The translations under genes were made by a program, and so were the position numbers. Of a DNA stretch of 64,000 nt, positions 33,252 to 42,426 are shown one piece after another. The notes under the pieces are model-generated. The model worked only from the letters and a program-made list of their open reading frames with translations. It made no database searches and was not told where the DNA came from. Positions within the stretch are counted from its first letter, which is position 1. Every line of letters starts with the position of its first letter. Origin of the DNA: Kribbella caucasensis (GTDB taxonomy: Bacteria; Actinomycetota; Actinomycetes; Propionibacteriales; Kribbellaceae); NCBI RefSeq assembly GCF_004361855.1, contig NZ_SNWQ01000021.1, positions 98,380 through 162,379 on the forward strand. The letters are read 5' to 3'.

Positions 33252-34130
33252 TCAGCCCAGGCGGCCGGCCTCTTCCAGCAGGCCGAGCAGGTAGTTGCCG
33301 TAGCCGGACTTGGCCAGCGCGTCGGCCCGGGCCTGCAAACCGGCGTCGTCGATGAACCCGCGCCGCCAGGCGATCTCCTCCGGGCAGCCGATCTTCAGCC
33401 CCTGCCGCTCCTCCACCGCACGGACGAACTCACCCGCCGCCATCAGCGAGTCGAACGTCCCGGTGTCGAGCCACGCCGTCCCGCGCGGCAGCACCTCGAC
33501 CTGCAGCCGTTTGGCGTCCAGGTAAACCTCGTTCACCGTCGAGATCTCCAACTCCCCCCGGGCGGACGGCTTGATCTCCTTGGCGATCTCGACCACATCG
33601 CTGGAGTAGAAGTACAGCCCCGGCACCGCGTAGTTGCTCTTCGGCTCCTTCGGCTTCTCCTCGATGCTCAACGCACGCCCGTCGGCGTCGAACTCGACCA
33701 CGCCGTACGCCGTCGGGTCCGCCACCCGGTAGGCGAACACGACCCCGCCGTCGACGTAGTTGAACGTCTGCAGGTGAACACCCAGTCCGGGCCCGTAGAA
33801 GATGTTGTCGCCCAGCGCCAGCGCGACCGGTTGGTCCTGGATGAACGACTCACCGATCAGGAACGCCTGCGCGAGTCCGTCCGGGCTCGGCTGTACGGCG
33901 TATGAGATCTCCATGCCGAACTGCGACCCGTCACCCAGCAGCCGCTGGAACTGGGTCGCGTCGGACGGCGTGGTGATGACGAGCACCTCGCGGATGTTCG
34001 CCAGCATCAACGTGGACAGCGGGTAGTAGATCATCGGCTTGTCGTACACGGGCAGCAGTTGTTTGCTGGCTGCCATCGTGAGCGGGTGCAGTCGCGTGCC
34101 GGAGCCGCCGGCCAGGATGATCCCTCGCAT
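33252..34130 (-). CDS. rfbA: Glucose-1-phosphate thymidylyltransferase
   Basis: Makes dTDP-glucose from dTTP and glucose-1-phosphate, the first step to dTDP-rhamnose and other deoxysugars of the cell surface or natural products. The 292-residue enzyme has the nucleotidyltransferase signature GGSGTRLHPLT (6-16), PVYDKPMIYYPLSTLMLA, ALGDNIFYG, and EEKPKEPKSNYAVPGLYFY. ATG 34130 starts directly at MRGIILAGG, the conserved N-terminus. rfbB, C and D are not in the window, so it may serve a scattered pathway. Confidence 0.93.
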   Translation of the reverse strand: MRGIILAGGSGTRLHPLTMAASKQLLPVYDKPMIYYPLSTLMLANIREVLVITTPSDATQFQRLLGDGSQFGMEISYAVQPSPDGLAQAFLIGESFIQDQPVALALGDNIFYGPGLGVHLQTFNYVDGGVVFAYRVADPTAYGVVEFDADGRALSIEEKPKEPKSNYAVPGLYFYSSDVVEIAKEIKPSARGELEISTVNEVYLDAKRLQVEVLPRGTAWLDTGTFDSLMAAGEFVRAVEERQGLKIGCPEEIAWRRGFIDDAGLQARADALAKSGYGNYLLGLLEEAGRLG

Positions 34131-34179
34131 GCGACCGCACCTTACCCAGGTTCGCGGTCCATGCCACATCGGCTACCGG

Positions 34180-35805
34180 TTACTCCAGGTGATAGTCAGC
34201 GAAGCGAGTCCGCAAGTCCTTCTTCGAGAACTTGCCCACCGACGTCTTCGGCACCTCGTCGATGAACTCCACCGCATCCGGCAGCCACCACTTCGCCACC
34301 AACGGTTCCAGGTAGGCCAGGATCTCCTCGCCCGTCGCGGTCTGCCCTTCCTGCAGTACTACGCACGCCAGCGGCCGCTCGTCCCACTTCGGATGCGGTA
34401 CGCCGATCACGGCGGCCTCCTTCACCGCCGGGTGGGCCATCAACAGGTTCTCCAGTTCCACCGAACTGATCCACTCGCCACCGGACTTCACCAGGTCCTT
34501 CGTCCGGTCCACGAGCCGCACCGATCCGTACTGGTCGACCGCTGCCACGTCGCCCGTCTTCATCCAGCCGTCCTCGGTGTTCAGCTCCACACCCGCGTCG
34601 GGCCGGTAGTAGTCGGCCGCGATCCACGGACCCCGCACCTGCAACTCACCGGTCGCCTCGTCGTTCCACGGCAACGGTGTGGTCGACCCCGGCTCCACGA
34701 TCCGTACTTCGACGCCCGGCAACGGCTGCCCTTGTCTCGCTCGCAGCAACGCCTTCTCGTCCTCCGGCAGACCCTCGTTCCGCGCCGGGACATGGGCGGC
34801 CGTCGCGACCGGGCTGGTCTCGGTCATCCCCCACGCCTGCAGGATCGGCTTGCCCAGCTTCGCCCGGAACGCCTCCGACAGGGCTTGCGGTACTGCGGAA
34901 CCGCCACACGGGATCCGCCGGAGCTTCGGCAACTCAACCCCGTCGAGCAACGGCAGCAGGCCCTGCCAGATCGTCGGAACACCAGCGGCAAGCGTGACCT
35001 CCTGCTCCTGCAGAAGTTTGAGGATGCCCTGCGGCGACATGTCCGGCCCGGGGAAGACCAGGCTCGCCCCGGCCATCGGCGCCGCGTGCGCGAGACCCCA
35101 TGCGTTCGCGTGGAACATCGGCACCACCGGCATCACCGTGTCGGTCTCGTGCAGGCCGATCCCCGCGTTGGTGAGCACGCCGATCGAGTGCAACCAGGTG
35201 GACCGGTGCGAATAGACCACGCCCTTGGGGTTGCCCGTCGTACCGCTCGTGTAGCACATCGCCGCGGCCTGGTTCTCGTCCTCGACGTGGAACTCGACCG
35301 GCTCGGCGGCGGCCAGCAGCTCCTCGTAGTCGTGGAACCGGTCGTCGTCCGGTACTTCGACCGCGGGTGCACCGGCCGGCAGGTCGTTCATCACGACGAC
35401 GTGCCGGACCAGCGGCAACCGCTCGAGCAGCGGAAGGAACAGGCCGAGTAGCGAGCGGTCGACGAAGACGACCTCGTCCTCGGCGTGGTTCGCGATGTAG
35501 ACGACCTGATCGGGGAACAGCCGGATGTTGAGTGTGTGCAGGACTCGCCCGGTGCACGGCGCCGCGAAGTACAGCTCGAGGTGCCGGCCCGAGTTCCAGG
35601 CGAAGGTGCCGACCCGCCCGTCGGCAGTGATGCCGAGCGTGTCGAGCACCCCGCCCAGCCGTCTGGTCCGGTCCGCCCATTCGCCGTACGTCGTCGTGGT
35701 CGGCGCGGGCCCACCGGTGTGCACGGTTTTGTCGGTGAAGAACTGCTCAGCACGCCGGAAGATCGCGTCCAGGGACAACGGGTAGTCCTGCATCAGACCC
35801 TTCAT
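34180..35805 (-). CDS. Fatty-acyl-CoA ligase (AMP-binding)
   Basis: A 541-residue ANL-superfamily enzyme that adenylates a carboxylic acid and transfers it to CoA. The core motifs are YTSGTTGNPKGVVYSH (A3), AWGMTETSPV (A5), GWMKTGDVAAVD and GRFSKKDL-type C-terminus (KTSVGKFSKKDL with the catalytic lysine). The closest resemblance is to medium/long-chain FadD-like ligases of the DmdB/AlkK group. ATG 35805 is used; the GTG two codons earlier is less likely. Its chain-length preference cannot be read. Confidence 0.87.
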   Translation of the reverse strand: MKGLMQDYPLSLDAIFRRAEQFFTDKTVHTGGPAPTTTTYGEWADRTRRLGGVLDTLGITADGRVGTFAWNSGRHLELYFAAPCTGRVLHTLNIRLFPDQVVYIANHAEDEVVFVDRSLLGLFLPLLERLPLVRHVVVMNDLPAGAPAVEVPDDDRFHDYEELLAAAEPVEFHVEDENQAAAMCYTSGTTGNPKGVVYSHRSTWLHSIGVLTNAGIGLHETDTVMPVVPMFHANAWGLAHAAPMAGASLVFPGPDMSPQGILKLLQEQEVTLAAGVPTIWQGLLPLLDGVELPKLRRIPCGGSAVPQALSEAFRAKLGKPILQAWGMTETSPVATAAHVPARNEGLPEDEKALLRARQGQPLPGVEVRIVEPGSTTPLPWNDEATGELQVRGPWIAADYYRPDAGVELNTEDGWMKTGDVAAVDQYGSVRLVDRTKDLVKSGGEWISSVELENLLMAHPAVKEAAVIGVPHPKWDERPLACVVLQEGQTATGEEILAYLEPLVAKWWLPDAVEFIDEVPKTSVGKFSKKDLRTRFADYHLE

Positions 35806-35868
35806 GGGCACACTCTGCCAGTCCCGATGTCACGTTGGCCATGGTCGGCGCGTCACACCGGCGGCTCG

Positions 35869-37341
35869 TCATACCAACAACTCGTCCCCCTGCTCGGCGG
35901 TCGACTCCGACGAACGGCCGCGGTACAGGCCGACCAGTAGATCGAGAACCAGGAAGGCCAGCAAGGTCACGCCGAACAGCGGCAGGAAGATGCCGATCCC
36001 GATCGCGACCACCACCAACGCCGCCAACGCCGGGATCGGTGCGCCGCGCCACGTACCGCGTCGGGCCGGACGGCCGAGCCGGAAAGCATGTCCCCGGGTC
36101 GGGCGGCGCTGCCACCACATCCGGTAACCCCAGATCACCATCGCCACGATGACACCGGCGACCATTGCCAGCAGCAACTGGTTCGGCAGCCCGAAGAGCA
36201 GACCCATATGGCCGTCGATCCCCCAGCGGGACAACTTCGCGGCCAGCGGGTAGTCGTCGAACCGTTGGACGTCGAGCACCTTCCCGGTCGCCGGGTCGAC
36301 CGCGACCGAATCGGCCTGGGTCGGCCACTGCTTGCCGATCTCCTGGACGACGAAAGTGGTACCGGCCTTCTTCGGCGCGGCGATCTCCACGGGCCCGTCG
36401 AGCTGAGCGGACCGGGCCGAGGCCAGCGACTGATCCCAGCTGGTGACCGCGGGATCGGCACCGGCCGGCATGGTGTGCCCTTCGTGCCCGCCATGACCAG
36501 TCGCGTCGAGCTTCGTGCTCACCGTCGGCGTGGTCCAGTCGAGCGCGGCTTTCAGTTCGCCGACGTTCTCACCGGCGAACCGCGACCAGGTGAGCCCGGT
36601 GGCCGACAAGAACAGCATCGCAAGGATCACCCAGGTCCCTAACGCACCATGCCAGGACAAGGTCCGCCGACGCGCGCTCCCGGACCGCTGTGGCTTCCGT
36701 CGAGAGCCGTTCCGCCGACCGGTGAACCAGAGCACCAGACCGGCCAGGGCGATCACCCACAACCACGACGCGGCCAGCTCGCTGTAGATCCGGCCCGGTT
36801 CGCCGAGGTGCAGACTGCGATGCAGATGGGACAACCAGGTCCGGAACGGCAACGCCCCGCTGGAGCCGTAGGCAGCGATCTCTCCGGTCACCTCCGCGTT
36901 GGCCGGATTCACGAACACCGCAAGGCGTTCACTCTCACCGAGCCCGGGGACACCGAACAGCACACGCGTGGTGTCACCCGGGCCGGGAGCCGGCCGGACG
37001 GCGAGCAGGGTGCCGTCCGGTTGCTGTTGCCGCGCCGCCGCGACCTGTTCGCTGACCGGCACCGTCGTACTGGAATCGCTGTCCACGAAGAGGGTGTCGC
37101 GGTAGATCACGTTCTCGATCGTCGGCGCCAGCGCGTACAGGAATCCGCTCGCGGCCACCACCAGAAGGAACGGTCCCACCAGTACGCCGGCGTAGAAGTG
37201 CAGGCGGACCAGCAACGCTCGCAGACCGCCACGAGACGTTCGGCCAGCCGCTTCGCTGGTCGGGACTTCGCTGGTCGGGACAGGCTCGGTCGTGACAGAC
37301 GACTCTTCAACTGTTGCCATGGCGACCCACTTCGGGTTCAT
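35869..37341 (-). CDS. PepSY-associated membrane protein
   Basis: A 490-residue membrane protein of the PepSY_TM family, which includes iron-siderophore reductase-like and copper-linked proteins. Four main helices are seen: about 48-70 (LHFYAGVLVGPFLLVVAASGF), 190-207, 232-255 and 385-410, plus two at the C-terminus. Extracytoplasmic PepSY-like loops lie between them, and the His residues in LHFYAG, SHLHRSLH and HMGLL are candidate haem or metal ligands. A His/Gly stretch GHGGHEGH (about 285) may bind metal. ATG 37320 (MATVEES) is an equally plausible start. Confidence 0.75.
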   Translation of the reverse strand: MNPKWVAMATVEESSVTTEPVPTSEVPTSEAAGRTSRGGLRALLVRLHFYAGVLVGPFLLVVAASGFLYALAPTIENVIYRDTLFVDSDSSTTVPVSEQVAAARQQQPDGTLLAVRPAPGPGDTTRVLFGVPGLGESERLAVFVNPANAEVTGEIAAYGSSGALPFRTWLSHLHRSLHLGEPGRIYSELAASWLWVIALAGLVLWFTGRRNGSRRKPQRSGSARRRTLSWHGALGTWVILAMLFLSATGLTWSRFAGENVGELKAALDWTTPTVSTKLDATGHGGHEGHTMPAGADPAVTSWDQSLASARSAQLDGPVEIAAPKKAGTTFVVQEIGKQWPTQADSVAVDPATGKVLDVQRFDDYPLAAKLSRWGIDGHMGLLFGLPNQLLLAMVAGVIVAMVIWGYRMWWQRRPTRGHAFRLGRPARRGTWRGAPIPALAALVVVAIGIGIFLPLFGVTLLAFLVLDLLVGLYRGRSSESTAEQGDELLV

Positions 37342-37492
37342 GTCGGAGCGTCAGCGGATGCGGACTCCCAGTAGCGTGGCGGTCGCCTGTTGCGACGAAA
37401 GGCCGCGATGGTTGCATCTCCGTTTCCGCTCGCTCTCCCGGACCCGGCAGCATTGAGAGGTCTCAGTACCGGCGATAGCGTCAGCGGCAACT

Positions 37493-37735
37493 GTGAGCTC
37501 TAGGGTAGTTTCCGGTTATCGGTCACGAAGGGGGTCGGCCATCAAGCAGTCGACTGTTCGCGTCGCCGGCATGGTCCTGGCGCTCTGGATCGTGCTGGCC
37601 TACATCGGCCTGGCCGCGGACTTCCAGACGCAAGTCACCAAGCCGCTCTTCTACGTCGGAGTGGCCCTCGGCATCGTGCTCGGCGTGTACCAGATGGTGC
37701 TGCGGGCAAGGGATCGCCGCCCGCCGGAGCAGTGA
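37493..37735 (+). CDS. Small two-helix membrane protein
   Basis: Up to 80 residues, with two hydrophobic helices (about 24-43 and 49-69: MVLALWIVLAYIGL and PLFYVGVALGIVLGVYQMVL). The start is uncertain: GTG 37493 has no ribosome-binding site, whereas a good one (gaaggggg, 37527-37534) is followed by no normal start codon before the first helix. Its stop overlaps the GntR start by four bases (GTGA). Function unknown; it may simply precede the regulator in one transcript. Confidence 0.55.
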   Translation: MSSRVVSGYRSRRGSAIKQSTVRVAGMVLALWIVLAYIGLAADFQTQVTKPLFYVGVALGIVLGVYQMVLRARDRRPPEQ

Positions 37736-38469
37736 GCGAGATGTCCGAATCCCTGCCGGTGACACCGCTCAACGAGAACGATCGGCTCGTCCTCCGCGAC
37801 CGCGTGTACGACGCGGTCATCGACCTGCTGATCAGCGGCCGGGTCGAACCCGGGCAGGCGCTGCGGATCGAGCACTTGGCGAACCTGCTCGACGTGTCCC
37901 CCACGCCGGTCCGGGAGGCGCTCGCCAAGATCGAGGCGACCGGCCTGGTGACCCGCGTCGCCCAGAAGGGCTACCGGGTGGCGCCGCTGCTCGCCGCCGC
38001 GCAGATGTCCGAGCTGATCGACGCCCGGGAGATGCTGGAACTCGGCGCGATGGAGCTGATCTCGGGCGAGCTCGACACCCTCGTGCCAAAGCTGGTGACC
38101 GCGCAACAGCGGCACGAGGCGGCAGCCCAGCGCTTCGCGGAGCTGGCCCCGGACGACCCCGCCACCCTGGTCGTACTGCGCGAGTACTTCGACGCCGACT
38201 GGTCGTTCCACCTGGCGATCCTTCGCCATCCGGGCAACCGCTACGTGCTCCAGATGGCCGAGGGACTCGGCGGCCACCTGCACCGCCGGCGCCAGGGTGT
38301 CGTCGTCGGGGTCAACGACACCCAGCACGCCGTCCGCGAGCACGCGGCGATCCTGGCCGAGTTCGAGAAGGGCGACCTGCGCGCGGCCATCGAGGCGATG
38401 CGGGTCCACATGGAGCAGATCCGGCACCGCTCGATGAAGGACCTGTCCGCTCAGCCGCCGGGTCGCTGA
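37732..38469 (+). CDS. GntR-family regulator (FadR/FCD subgroup)
   Basis: A 245-residue repressor-like protein. The N-terminal winged helix is RVYDAVIDLLISGRVEPGQA then LANLLDVSPTPVREALAKIEATGLV. The C-terminal FCD all-helical ligand domain has the metal/ligand residues in DADWSFHLAILRHPGN and REHAAILAEFEKGD. It precedes the sugar-acid operon, and an excellent inverted repeat lies between them, so it is the presumed local repressor, with the acid substrate or its phosphate as inducer (inference). GTG 37732 couples it to the upstream small gene; ATG 37741 is possible. Confidence 0.87.
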   Translation: MSEMSESLPVTPLNENDRLVLRDRVYDAVIDLLISGRVEPGQALRIEHLANLLDVSPTPVREALAKIEATGLVTRVAQKGYRVAPLLAAAQMSELIDAREMLELGAMELISGELDTLVPKLVTAQQRHEAAAQRFAELAPDDPATLVVLREYFDADWSFHLAILRHPGNRYVLQMAEGLGGHLHRRRQGVVVGVNDTQHAVREHAAILAEFEKGDLRAAIEAMRVHMEQIRHRSMKDLSAQPPGR

Positions 38470-38570
38470 CCGTCTCCACTTCCCCCCACCGGACGACCTT
38501 CGGATGAGCTCCGGATAACCACCGAGTGGCCACCGCCGCCGTCCGTCGTCCTGCCATGCCTCGACTCGCC

Positions 38571-38586
38571 TGTGACGCAGGTCACA
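38571..38586. promoter_or_regulatory. CRP/GlxR-type site TGTGA-N6-TCACA
   Basis: TGTGACGCAGGTCACA is a perfect match to the CRP-family consensus used by actinobacterial Crp/GlxR regulators. It lies 122 bases upstream of the transporter ATG and 18 bases before the GntR-type operator, so the operon is probably under both global carbon control and local induction. Confidence 0.8.
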
Positions 38587-38603
38587 CATTTCTCCCTCTG
38601 GTT

Positions 38604-38632
38604 CGCAAAATCTATTTCATATAGATTTCGCG
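38604..38632. promoter_or_regulatory. GntR-type operator, 12-bp inverted repeat
   Basis: CGCAAAATCTAT (38604-38615) and ATAGATTTCGCG (38621-38632) are inverted repeats with one mismatch and a 5-base spacer, markedly AT-rich against the surroundings. It is the most likely binding site of the adjacent FadR/FCD-type regulator. The gap 38470-38707 holds no gene. Confidence 0.78.
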
Positions 38633-38707
38633 ACCAACCGGTGAACCGACCTTCCGCGCAAGGGTCCCGTAACCAGCCCGACACCTTTGTCGAATCGAGG
38701 ACTTGCC

Positions 38708-40156
38708 ATGACCAGACCACCGACCGGCGTCGCAGCCGAGGCGACCCTGGGATCGATCATGGGCAAGGTGCAGAAGCGCCTCGTCCCGGTCCTGCTCGTG
38801 ATGTACACGCTGGCCTTCCTGGACCGGGTGAACATCGGCTTCGCCAAGACCGAGTTCATGGCCGACACCGGCCTCACCGAGGCGTCGTACGCGCTCGGGG
38901 CCGGCATCTTCTTCATCGCGTACGCCGTCTTCGAGGTGCCGTCGAACCTGATGCTGCACAAGGTCGGCGCCAAGTTCTGGCTGGCCCGGATCATGGTCAC
39001 CTGGGGCGTCATCTCGGCGCTGATGGTGTTCGCGACCAACGAGTGGATCTTCTACGGGGTCCGCGTCCTGCTCGGTCTGGCCGAGGCCGGTCTGTTCCCT
39101 GGTGTCATCCTCTACATCACCTACTGGGCGGTGGCCGAGTACCGATCCCGGTTCACCGGGCTGTTCATGATGGGGATCCCGCTGGCCTACGTCTTCGGCG
39201 GACCGGTCTCGGGCGCCTTCCTCGACCTGCACGGCACTCTCGGTTTCGCCGGCTGGCAGTGGATGTTCGGACTCGAAGGACTCATCACGGTGCTCTTCGG
39301 GTTCTGGGTGTACTTCTACCTGGACTCCAAGCCGGACGACGCCAAGTGGCTCACCGCCGGCGAGAAGAAGGTCCTCAACGCCGCGATCGCTCTCGACAAC
39401 GACGAGCGGGCGGCGGCCGGCGGCGGTCACCACGAACCCTGGTACAAGCCGCTGACCAATCCGAAGCTGGTGTATATCGCGGCCTGTTCCTTCACCATCC
39501 AGATCTGCATGTACGGCTTCACCTTCTATCTGCCCAGCCAGGTCCAGGCGCTGACAGGTCAGAAGGTCGGCCTCCTCGTCGGCCTCATCACCGCCATCCC
39601 CTGGGTGGTCGCGCTGGTGATCACCCGCTACACCACGCTGCTCTCCGACAAGACTGGTCAGCGACGCTGGATGGCGGTGTTCGCCTACTCCCTGGCCGTG
39701 ATCGGCCTGTCCGGCTCGGTGCTCTTCAAGGACAACCCGGTCGTCGCGATCGGATTCCTCTGCCTGGTCGCCGGATCGCTCGTCTCCGTCCAGCCGATCA
39801 TGTGGACGTTCCCGGCCTCGATCCTCACCGGCGCCGCTGCCGCGACCGGGATCGGCCTGATCAACTCCCTCGGCAACCTCGGCGGCTTCTTCGCTCCGAA
39901 CATCCGGGCCACCGTCCTGTCCGTCTACGGGTACGTCGCGCCTCCGAAGACGGGAACCCTGGACGGCGCCCAACTCGCGATCAACTCGCACGCCCAGGAC
40001 ATGGCGACGTACACCATCGCCGGGGTCGGCGTACTCGGCATGATCCTGTTCGCCTGCATCACCTTCGTCGGCTACCGGGGCAAGATCGAGCCGGTCGGCC
40101 GCAAGCTGAAGGTCGACGACAAGGTCCCCGCCGGCGCCGGATCGGTGCTGACATGA
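38708..40156 (+). CDS. MFS transporter of the anion:cation symporter group
   Basis: A 482-residue, 12-helix permease. The N-terminal LAFLDRVNIGFAKTEFMADTGLTEA and the GLAEAGLFPGVILYITYW stretch are typical of the ACS family that imports organic acids such as hexuronates, tartrate or threonate. It is first in the operon with a DUF1537 kinase, an aldolase and a beta-hydroxyacid dehydrogenase, so uptake of a four-carbon sugar acid is the natural reading. Its stop overlaps the kinase start (ATGA). Confidence 0.86.
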   Translation: MTRPPTGVAAEATLGSIMGKVQKRLVPVLLVMYTLAFLDRVNIGFAKTEFMADTGLTEASYALGAGIFFIAYAVFEVPSNLMLHKVGAKFWLARIMVTWGVISALMVFATNEWIFYGVRVLLGLAEAGLFPGVILYITYWAVAEYRSRFTGLFMMGIPLAYVFGGPVSGAFLDLHGTLGFAGWQWMFGLEGLITVLFGFWVYFYLDSKPDDAKWLTAGEKKVLNAAIALDNDERAAAGGGHHEPWYKPLTNPKLVYIAACSFTIQICMYGFTFYLPSQVQALTGQKVGLLVGLITAIPWVVALVITRYTTLLSDKTGQRRWMAVFAYSLAVIGLSGSVLFKDNPVVAIGFLCLVAGSLVSVQPIMWTFPASILTGAAAATGIGLINSLGNLGGFFAPNIRATVLSVYGYVAPPKTGTLDGAQLAINSHAQDMATYTIAGVGVLGMILFACITFVGYRGKIEPVGRKLKVDDKVPAGAGSVLT

Positions 40157-41586
40157 CCCTCATCACTCTGCCTGCCGTACTCGAGATTCCCGGGGCGGCG
40201 GCCAGGATCCGCGAGCACAACCGGCGTACGGGCCGGCGGCTGGCCGCCTTGGACGACGACCCGACCGGCTCCCAGGCGGTACACGGGGTGTCCGTTGTGA
40301 CCGTGCTGGAGAAGGCCGAGTACGCCGGTGGCCTGGCCGACGCGGGAGACACCTGCTTCATCCTGACCAACACCCGGGCGATCGACGAGGGTCAGGCGGT
40401 CTCGTTGAACGCAGCCGCGGCACGCGATCTGTACACGCTCGCAGCCGAGACCGGGTCGACCGTCGAGATCGTGTCCCGCAGCGACAGCACGCTGCGCGGG
40501 CACGTCTTCGCCGAGATCGAGACGATCGCCGCCGAACACCTCGCGGTCACCGGGCGGCCGGTGGACGGCGTGCTGTTCTGCCCGGCGATGCTGGAGGCCG
40601 GACGGTTCACCGTCAGCGATGTCCACTTCGCCCTGGTCGACGGCGTTCCGACTCCCGTTGGCGAGACCGAGTTCGCCAAAGACAAGTCCTTCGGCTACAC
40701 CTCGTCGAACCTGCGGGAGTTCCTCGAGGAGCGGTCCGGCGGAGCAGTCGACGCGGCTGACGTCCATAGCCTGTCGCTGGAGGACATCCGGCTCGGCGGT
40801 CCCGAACGGGTCGCCGAGATCCTGGCCGGGGTGTCCGATCTGGGGTGGGTGGTCGTCAACGTCACGGAGTACGCGGACCTCGAGGTCGTCGTACTCGGTC
40901 TGCAGCTCGCTCAAGATGCGGGCAAGACCTTCCTGGCCCGATCCGGGCCGTCCTTGGTTCGTGCCCTGGCCGGTATCGAGGCCAGAGATCCGCTCGGTCC
41001 CGGCGACATCGCCATCGACCGGTCGCGAGCGAATCACGGTCTCATCGTGGTGGGGAGTCACGTCGGGCTGACCACCCAGCAGGTCAAGGCTGCAAGGGAT
41101 CGCGGCGGCCTGGTCGAGGTCGAGCTCGACGTTCCGGCCTTGCTCGACCCGGCGACGTCCAAAGCGGTTGTCGATGCCGCCACCGAGCGGGTGATCGCCG
41201 CATTGAAGGAGTCGGACGTCCTCGTCTACACCAGCCGCGATCTCATCGCCGTGGACGACGATCCGGCCGCGAGCCTGACCATCTCCCGCTCGGTCTCGAC
41301 CGCGCTCGTGACCCTGGTCCAGAAGGCCCGGAAGGCCCGCCCGGCGTGGGTCATCGCCAAGGGCGGCATCACCTCCCACGATGTCGCGGTGCACGGCCTG
41401 GGCATCCGCCGGGCGAAGGTCGCCGGTCAGTTCCTCCCCGGCCAGATCTCCCTGTTCACCCCCGTCGAGGCGCCACCGGACGTCCTCGGCTGCCCGTACG
41501 TCGTCTTCCCCGGCAACGTCGGCGGCATCGAAGCCCTCGCCGACGTCCGCGACCGACTCGTCGCCGCAACTCAAGGAGTGCGTTGA
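40153..41586 (+). CDS. Four-carbon acid sugar kinase (DUF1537)
   Basis: A 477-residue kinase of the DUF1537 family, whose characterised members phosphorylate 3-oxo-tetronates, D-threonate or D-erythronate. The N-terminal domain has ALDDDPTGSQAVHGVSVVT and SRSDSTLRGH (substrate binding). The C-terminal nucleotide-binding domain has GSHVGLTTQQV and the GGITSHDVA and PGNVGG motifs. With the dehydrogenase of the same operon the expected order is oxidation of the acid, then phosphorylation. Whether it is OtnK-, LtnK- or DtnK-like cannot be decided by eye. Confidence 0.87.
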   Translation: MTLITLPAVLEIPGAAARIREHNRRTGRRLAALDDDPTGSQAVHGVSVVTVLEKAEYAGGLADAGDTCFILTNTRAIDEGQAVSLNAAAARDLYTLAAETGSTVEIVSRSDSTLRGHVFAEIETIAAEHLAVTGRPVDGVLFCPAMLEAGRFTVSDVHFALVDGVPTPVGETEFAKDKSFGYTSSNLREFLEERSGGAVDAADVHSLSLEDIRLGGPERVAEILAGVSDLGWVVVNVTEYADLEVVVLGLQLAQDAGKTFLARSGPSLVRALAGIEARDPLGPGDIAIDRSRANHGLIVVGSHVGLTTQQVKAARDRGGLVEVELDVPALLDPATSKAVVDAATERVIAALKESDVLVYTSRDLIAVDDDPAASLTISRSVSTALVTLVQKARKARPAWVIAKGGITSHDVAVHGLGIRRAKVAGQFLPGQISLFTPVEAPPDVLGCPYVVFPGNVGGIEALADVRDRLVAATQGVR

Positions 41587-42425
41587 TGCTTGCCCGCGGC
41601 ACCGATCTTCTCAAGTACGAGCAGGCTGCCGGTACCGCCGTCGCCGCCTTCACCGTCTATACCCTCGAATCGATCCGCGCTGTCGTCGACGCCGCCGAAG
41701 CCACCGCACGACCGGTGCTGATGAGTTCCGGGTCGAGCTCGTACCGGGTCACCGGCGCCCCGGAGCTCGCGGCCGCCGCCCTGGCTGCGGCCGAACGCGC
41801 GTCAGTACCCATCGGCGTCCACCTCGACCACTGCACCGACGAAACCGAGATCGCCCGCGCGATCCGGCTCGGCTACACCTCGGTCATGTTCGACGGTTCC
41901 GCCCTGCCGTACGCCGAGAACCTCGAGCGAACCAAGGCCGTGGTGGCCCTGGCGCATGCCGAGGGTGTCTGGGTCGAGGGGGAACTCGGTGCTCTGCCCG
42001 GTGACGAAGACGCGTCGACCGATGCGAGCGCGGTGGAGCTGACGGATCCCGCCCAGGCCGCCGACTTCGCCGCCAGGACCGGAGTCGACGCGCTCGCGGT
42101 CGCCGTCGGTACGGTCCATGGTTTCAGCGCGACTCCGATGTACGTCGACCTCCCGCGGCTGGCCGCGATCGCAGCCTGCACTGAAATACCCCTGGTCCTG
42201 CACGGCGCGTCTGGTCTTCCCGACGCGAACCTGGCCGCCGCAGTCAGGACCGGCATCGCCAAGGTCAACGTCAACGCCGAACTGCGCAAGGCCCATCGGG
42301 AAGCGATGGAGCACGCCCTCGCTGAACAAGGCGATGACCTGCTCCGCATCCAGCGAGCCGCCGTCGCGGCGATGACCATTACTGCCGCCGAGAAGATCGG
42401 CGTCCTGTCCGGCAAGGAGAACTGA
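41586..42425 (+). CDS. Class II (zinc) fructose-bisphosphate aldolase-family protein
   Basis: A 279-residue ketose-bisphosphate aldolase-like enzyme, shorter than FbaA and closest to GatY/KbaY-type proteins. Active-site residues are present: catalytic Asp81 and zinc ligands His82 (HLDHC), His178 (GTVHG) and His206 (LHGASG). Phosphate-binding GASGLPD and VNVNAELR are kept. In known four-carbon acid pathways this position is filled by a different protein (OtnC-type decarboxylase or PdxA2), so its reaction here is an open point. The gene overlaps the kinase stop by one base. Confidence 0.85.
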   Translation: MLARGTDLLKYEQAAGTAVAAFTVYTLESIRAVVDAAEATARPVLMSSGSSSYRVTGAPELAAAALAAAERASVPIGVHLDHCTDETEIARAIRLGYTSVMFDGSALPYAENLERTKAVVALAHAEGVWVEGELGALPGDEDASTDASAVELTDPAQAADFAARTGVDALAVAVGTVHGFSATPMYVDLPRLAAIAACTEIPLVLHGASGLPDANLAAAVRTGIAKVNVNAELRKAHREAMEHALAEQGDDLLRIQRAAVAAMTITAAEKIGVLSGKEN

Positions 42426-42426
42426 C

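Noticed and set aside
38572..41586. A 1004-codon open frame over transporter and kinase genes
   Set aside because: Its first half is an out-of-frame shadow of the MFS gene (Arg/Pro-rich non-protein-like sequence); only the end coincides with the DUF1537 kinase, which has its own coupled ATG at 40153.
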